A stretch of DNA of 26,036 bases from an uncultured Rikenellaceae bacterium (GTDB taxonomy: Bacteria; Bacteroidota; Bacteroidia; Bacteroidales; Rikenellaceae): the NCBI GenBank assembly GCA_910588925.1, contig CAJURV010000024.1, positions 1 to 26,036 on the forward strand, written 5' to 3'. This document shows, in pieces, positions 23,627 through 26,036 of the stretch; position 1 is the stretch's first letter, and each line of letters starts with the position of its first letter. A program made the position numbers and the translations under genes. The notes beneath the pieces were generated by a model. The model saw only the letters and a program-made list of their open reading frames with translations. It had not been told where the DNA came from and did no database searches.

Positions 23627-23679
23627 ATTGTCGAATATTAACGGTTATTCCCGCGCTTACGACCAACGCGGTAACGGGA

Positions 23680-24387
23680 TCACCCCATAGTATTGTAGCG
23701 TACCGAGGCCTTTATTATGGCGAGCGCACGAATACTGTCCACGGGAATATCCTTTGGCGAGTGGTGCTGGTTGTGGCTTACCAGCCGCACATGCCTGTCG
23801 TCGTCTCCTTTCTGTATGTATTTGATAGACAGATACTCCTCACCGTCTATCTGAAACGAGATCAGATACATCTCGCCCCATAGTATGCCTACATTGAAGT
23901 TATGTATCTGCTTATACAGCACTATATCGCCGCTTTTGAGCAAGGGATACATCGAATCGCCGCGTACCGATACGGCACCGTCGCACGGCGGAAGATCGGG
24001 TATCTCGAGATAGCTCACCGGGATACGGCTGCTCACATCGGCAAACAACGACACTAACCCAGCCGTAGCATCTATCTCATATAGAGGGATTCTCTGTATA
24101 TCGACATCCATATCGGTACGCAACCTGAAATCGTGAGACACCTTCACATCGGCCAACTGAATATCGTCCTGCCTCATCATATCGCCCCTGCCGGTCAACA
24201 ACCAATCGAAGTCCACATGTTCACACTTTGAAAAGACAAGATCGTAATCGATACTACCCCGTGATTTCCAATTGGACAGTGTGGCGGGAGATATCCCGAG
24301 AAAGCGGGCCAGCCCGGCATCGGTAGAGGATTCGGCAACTAATTTAATGCGGTCCAATATATCTGCCTTAGATAATTTTGTTTTCAA
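23680..24387 (-). CDS. CI/LexA-like repressor with S24 peptidase domain
   Basis: 235 aa. The N-terminal HTH (about 22-45, DAGLARFLGISPATLSNWKSRG) is of the phage CI-repressor type, with FDWLLTGRG (60-68) after it, as in Bac_CI-like proteins. The C-terminal S24 domain has VRGDSMYP with nucleophile Ser145 and YLSIKYIQK with Lys189 as the likely general base. Ala109-Gly110 in the linker is a plausible self-cleavage site, so the repressor may be inactivated by RecA-dependent autocleavage on DNA damage (inference). The start is TTG, without a Met nearby, and lies within a candidate operator. It is divergent from four small genes, the usual layout of a phage or mobile-element switch. Confidence 0.88.
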   Translation of the reverse strand: MKTKLSKADILDRIKLVAESSTDAGLARFLGISPATLSNWKSRGSIDYDLVFSKCEHVDFDWLLTGRGDMMRQDDIQLADVKVSHDFRLRTDMDVDIQRIPLYEIDATAGLVSLFADVSSRIPVSYLEIPDLPPCDGAVSVRGDSMYPLLKSGDIVLYKQIHNFNVGILWGEMYLISFQIDGEEYLSIKYIQKGDDDRHVRLVSHNQHHSPKDIPVDSIRALAIIKASVRYNTMG

Positions 24388-24390
24388 AAC
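24376..24390. promoter_or_regulatory. Candidate operator O1 at the repressor start codon
   Basis: TTTTGTTTTCAAAAC, containing the perfect dyad GTTTT-c-AAAAC (24380-24390). It overlaps the repressor's TTG start codon, so binding would autoregulate the gene. A near copy lies 40 bases away. Confidence 0.45.
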
Positions 24391-24412
24391 GAAAATATTT
24401 TTTGATAAAAAC

Positions 24413-24443
24413 TTGTTTTGTTTTCAAATTGTGTATATCTTTG
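24413..24443 (+). promoter_or_regulatory. Promoter of the small-gene operon
   Basis: TTG (24413-24415), 20 bases, TATCTTTG (24436-24443), a perfect -7 box. Candidate operator O2 lies between the two boxes. Transcription starts near 24450, so the first gene's start is the ATG at 24496 and not an upstream codon. Confidence 0.7.
24416..24430. promoter_or_regulatory. Candidate operator O2 inside the operon promoter
   Basis: TTTTGTTTTCAAATT, matching O1 at 13 of 15 positions in direct orientation, 40 bases away (about four helical turns). It lies between the -33 and -7 boxes, where a bound repressor would block RNA polymerase. Confidence 0.45.
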
Positions 24444-24495
24444 CATTATACAAACGATACACCAACGCTTCAAAAATAAGAAAAAAACGACAATT

Positions 24496-24891
24496 ATGGC
24501 AAAACAAATCCTATTACCTACCGAAGTTCGCACACAGATTGCGACAACTTTCAAGATCAGCCGCACCGCACTCGAACGGGCATTGAAGTACCAAGGCAAC
24601 AGCTCGCGCGACAGGATGCTTCGTGCGGCGGCGCTCGAACGCGGCGGAGTGACCTATCTGGGCGAGAGCGTCTCCAACGGGTTCATGCCCAAGGTAGAGA
24701 CCGTCGGCAACTACAGAGTGCTGACACAACGGCTGACCGACAGGGTGGCACTACGCATAAACAGAGAAACCGACACGGTGAGCCTGCTTATAGACGGCCA
24801 GGAGGCAATGACGCAAAAGGAGGTCACGCTCAAACAGTGGGGCGATATACTATACTCGCTCCGACACCTGTACGACAAACTGAACTCATAA
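24496..24891 (+). CDS. Small putative DNA-binding protein, first gene of the repressed operon
   Basis: 131 aa. Residues 5-50 (LPTEVRTQIATTFKISRTALERALKY...SSRDRMLRAAALERGG) look like a helix-turn-helix: Q-I-A-T-T-F-K-I-S-R-T-A-L-E-R-A-L fits the two-helix pattern. The C-terminal half (YRVLTQRLTDRVALRINRETDTVSLLIDGQEAMTQKEVTLKQWGDILYSLRHLYDKL) is a likely beta hairpin plus helix. From memory, short proteins with this N-terminal style occur in Bacteroides mobile elements; I cannot name a family. As first gene under the CI-like repressor it could be a Cro-type or activator counterpart. That role is inference. Confidence 0.7.
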   Translation: MAKQILLPTEVRTQIATTFKISRTALERALKYQGNSSRDRMLRAAALERGGVTYLGESVSNGFMPKVETVGNYRVLTQRLTDRVALRINRETDTVSLLIDGQEAMTQKEVTLKQWGDILYSLRHLYDKLNS

Positions 24892-24915
24892 CCGATAATC
24901 TTAACGACAGAACAC

Positions 24916-25140
24916 ATGACTCGCGAACAATTCGACAAAGCAATGGAGATAATCGTCCGCTACAGCACTACCAGAATCGGCATCAACATGTCAGAAGAGG
25001 GTCCGGCAAACAACGTAGGGAAAGATGCATTGCGATTGCATATAACCGAATGCCGGCCATCCGTCATAAACAGACTCATAAGCGCCGACTACACACTGAG
25101 CATGACTCCGGAGGGACTATACGTCGACAAAACCGTATGA
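24916..25140 (+). CDS. Small hypothetical protein
   Basis: 74 aa, beginning 24 bases after the previous stop codon. No signal peptide or membrane segment. It looks like one folded domain: a helix at 4-15, then DALRLHITECRPSVINRLISADYTLSMTPEGLYVDK, where the CRPSVINRLI helix and two short strands suggest an alpha/beta module. I recall similar unnamed small proteins in Bacteroidetes mobile regions but cannot verify this. No function is assigned. Confidence 0.6.
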   Translation: MTREQFDKAMEIIVRYSTTRIGINMSEEGPANNVGKDALRLHITECRPSVINRLISADYTLSMTPEGLYVDKTV

Positions 25141-25185
25141 CGGATATAAAATTCACTACTAACGACACAAACATAGCAGAAGACA

Positions 25186-25413
25186 ATGGGCAGACATCAC
25201 AAAAACACACTACAACGCATCAAGTTGGTTTGCGACATAGTGCAGCAACACTACGAACCGGGGAACTACGCAAAAAGCTATTTCAAGGTGTGGCAACAAT
25301 ATGTGAATCCGGTGTATCCGTGCTGTTACCGCACCATGTTGAACTACATAAACACACCGGTAGGCAAACTCAACGACACAAAAAAGACTGAAAAATCAAT
25401 AGGAACTATCTAA
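25186..25413 (+). CDS. Small basic hypothetical protein
   Basis: 75 aa, rich in Lys, Arg, His, Tyr and Asn. Helix LQRIKLVCDIVQQHYEPGNYAKSYFKVWQQYV (about 9-40), then a PVYPCCYRTMLNYIN segment that resembles the recognition-helix style of small phage DNA-binding proteins. The YEPGN...W..Y..P.Y..CYRT pattern is one I recall from Bacteroidetes prophage ORFs, without a named family. It is 45 bases downstream of the previous gene. An overlapping frame (25137-25391) exists but looks less protein-like. Confidence 0.6.
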   Translation: MGRHHKNTLQRIKLVCDIVQQHYEPGNYAKSYFKVWQQYVNPVYPCCYRTMLNYINTPVGKLNDTKKTEKSIGTI

Positions 25414-25425
25414 ACAGGAATAAAA

Positions 25426-25896
25426 ATGACAAACATCGTAAAAATACTCTCGGATATACAGGAACGGTTGGTTTCCGCACTTCCCGAACTCGAATACGTC
25501 GACAAAGACAGAGGGCAACTCTCCGACGGAAACACGGAGATAAGATTCCCGTGCGCCTTGTTGGACGTTAAGAACATCGACTTCTCCTTAGAGGGCAAAG
25601 GCATACGTATGGCCGACATTCAGTTGGTAGTCACCATCGCATACCGCCACGACTCATCTACCGACACCGCCGACAATACCTACAAGGCAATAGAGTTGCT
25701 GGAACACGCCGACAAGGCATTGCATCTGTTCACCGCAAAAGAGTTCACACCGCTATTCTGCTCGGGAGTAAAGAAAACCGAAACGAACGGAGACAAAGAG
25801 TGTTACGAGATGACATACAGGACATTTATAGAAATCGCACACGATACGGGAGACAGTAGCATAATAGTGGATGACATAGAACTGAAGGTTAAATAA
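25426..25896 (+). CDS. Hypothetical protein, possibly phage tail-terminator-like
   Basis: 156 aa, cytoplasmic by lack of signal. An N-terminal helix (IVKILSDIQERLVSALPEL, 4-22) is followed by a beta-rich domain (IRFPCALLDVKNIDFS, RMADIQLVVTIAYRHD), a helix NTYKAIELLEHADKALHLF and a closing strand pair (CYEMTYRTFIEIAHD). Helix, then strands with a central helix, is how small tail-completion or tail-terminator proteins of phages are laid out, and the mobile-element context agrees. This is fold-level guessing; no diagnostic motif is seen. It begins 12 bases after the previous gene and ends before a hairpin cluster. Confidence 0.6.
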   Translation: MTNIVKILSDIQERLVSALPELEYVDKDRGQLSDGNTEIRFPCALLDVKNIDFSLEGKGIRMADIQLVVTIAYRHDSSTDTADNTYKAIELLEHADKALHLFTAKEFTPLFCSGVKKTETNGDKECYEMTYRTFIEIAHDTGDSSIIVDDIELKVK

Positions 25897-25928
25897 TTTC
25901 ACGAATTGCGAGACTAGAACGGTGACGG

Positions 25929-26016
25929 CTTCGCTTGAAGATATGCGCATTAACTGAAGCGCTCTCGCTCCGTGTCAGTAACGAGGCACAAACTTGCGCT
26001 TCGTCAGAAGTGCAAG
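25929..26016 (+). repeat. Cluster of three hairpins downstream of the operon
   Basis: Three successive dyads: CTTC-gctt-GAAG (25929-25940); ACTGA-AGCG-ctct-CGCT-ccgtg-TCAGT (25953-25979); and CTTGCGCTTC-gtca-GAAGTGCAAG (25993-26016, one wobble). None has a T run. They share GAAGCG/CGCTTC cores, so they may be REP-like repeats, a structured RNA or the edge of a longer repeat outside the window. Confidence 0.5.
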
Positions 26017-26036
26017 AAATCGGACACAATTCCGCT

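Noticed and set aside
24418..24495. Earlier start for the first small gene
   Set aside because: It overlaps the promoter; transcription begins near 24450.
25137..25391. 84-codon frame overlapping the 75-aa gene, starting at an ATGA overlap
   Set aside because: The coupling-like ATGA is tempting, but the translation is Thr/His/Gln-rich and disordered, while the alternative frame (25186-25413) gives a folded-looking, familiar pattern. Proteomics could reverse this.

Overview
The window looks like the chromosome of a Bacteroidales bacterium. The evidence is: several promoters of the Bacteroidetes type (TTTG, 19-21 bases, TAnnTTTG); almost no Shine-Dalgarno sites; NVEALA-type secreted peptides paired with 6-bladed beta-propeller lipoproteins, an association I know only from this phylum; a DUF2339 membrane protein; and the order hflX / dCMP deaminase / flippase / dut / TPR protein. 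Ile codons are very often ATA despite moderate GC, which also creates long meaningless antisense frames. I cannot fix the genus; a Rikenellaceae-like member is a guess.

Layout. (1) 1-3676: two tandem copies of a cassette, each a 99-aa Cys/Gly-rich secreted peptide plus a beta-propeller lipoprotein; the second copy is followed by a membrane-anchored CxxC thioredoxin-fold protein. (2) 4063-5628, minus strand: a secreted thioredoxin and rlmN, whose promoter sits so close to the ATG that the mRNA is probably leaderless. (3) 6015-6713: a TonB-like energy transducer behind a long leader. (4) 6814-9458: a third NVEALA peptide overlapping a propeller lipoprotein gene by 31 bases, then another propeller lipoprotein with its own promoter. 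(5) 9908-15236: a tight housekeeping run (hflX, dCMP deaminase, flippase, dut, TPR protein), then cysQ and mgsA. (6) 17227-21000: a YitT-type membrane protein, a PgpH-type 7TM-HD protein (probable c-di-AMP phosphodiesterase) and an unknown lipoprotein in one run. (7) 21023-21183: a bidirectional terminator and tRNA-Pro(CGG) with a textbook promoter. (8) 21185-23626, minus: a large DUF2339 membrane protein. (9) 23680 to the end: a CI/LexA-like repressor divergent from four small genes of phage or mobile-element character, ending in a cluster of hairpins; this looks like the left edge of an integrated element that continues to the right.

How parts work together. The dCMP deaminase supplies dUMP directly and Dut supplies it from dUTP, so both feed thymidylate synthesis. 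The peptide/propeller/thioredoxin genes look like a cell-envelope system in which Cys-rich secreted peptides are handled by a surface lipoprotein and a thiol oxidoreductase; this is inference. A 73-bp repeat carrying a complete promoter drives both hflX and the YitT-pgpH run.

The most interesting parts are the peptide cassettes, the 73-bp promoter repeats with a covarying dyad, and the repressor-controlled small-gene operon.
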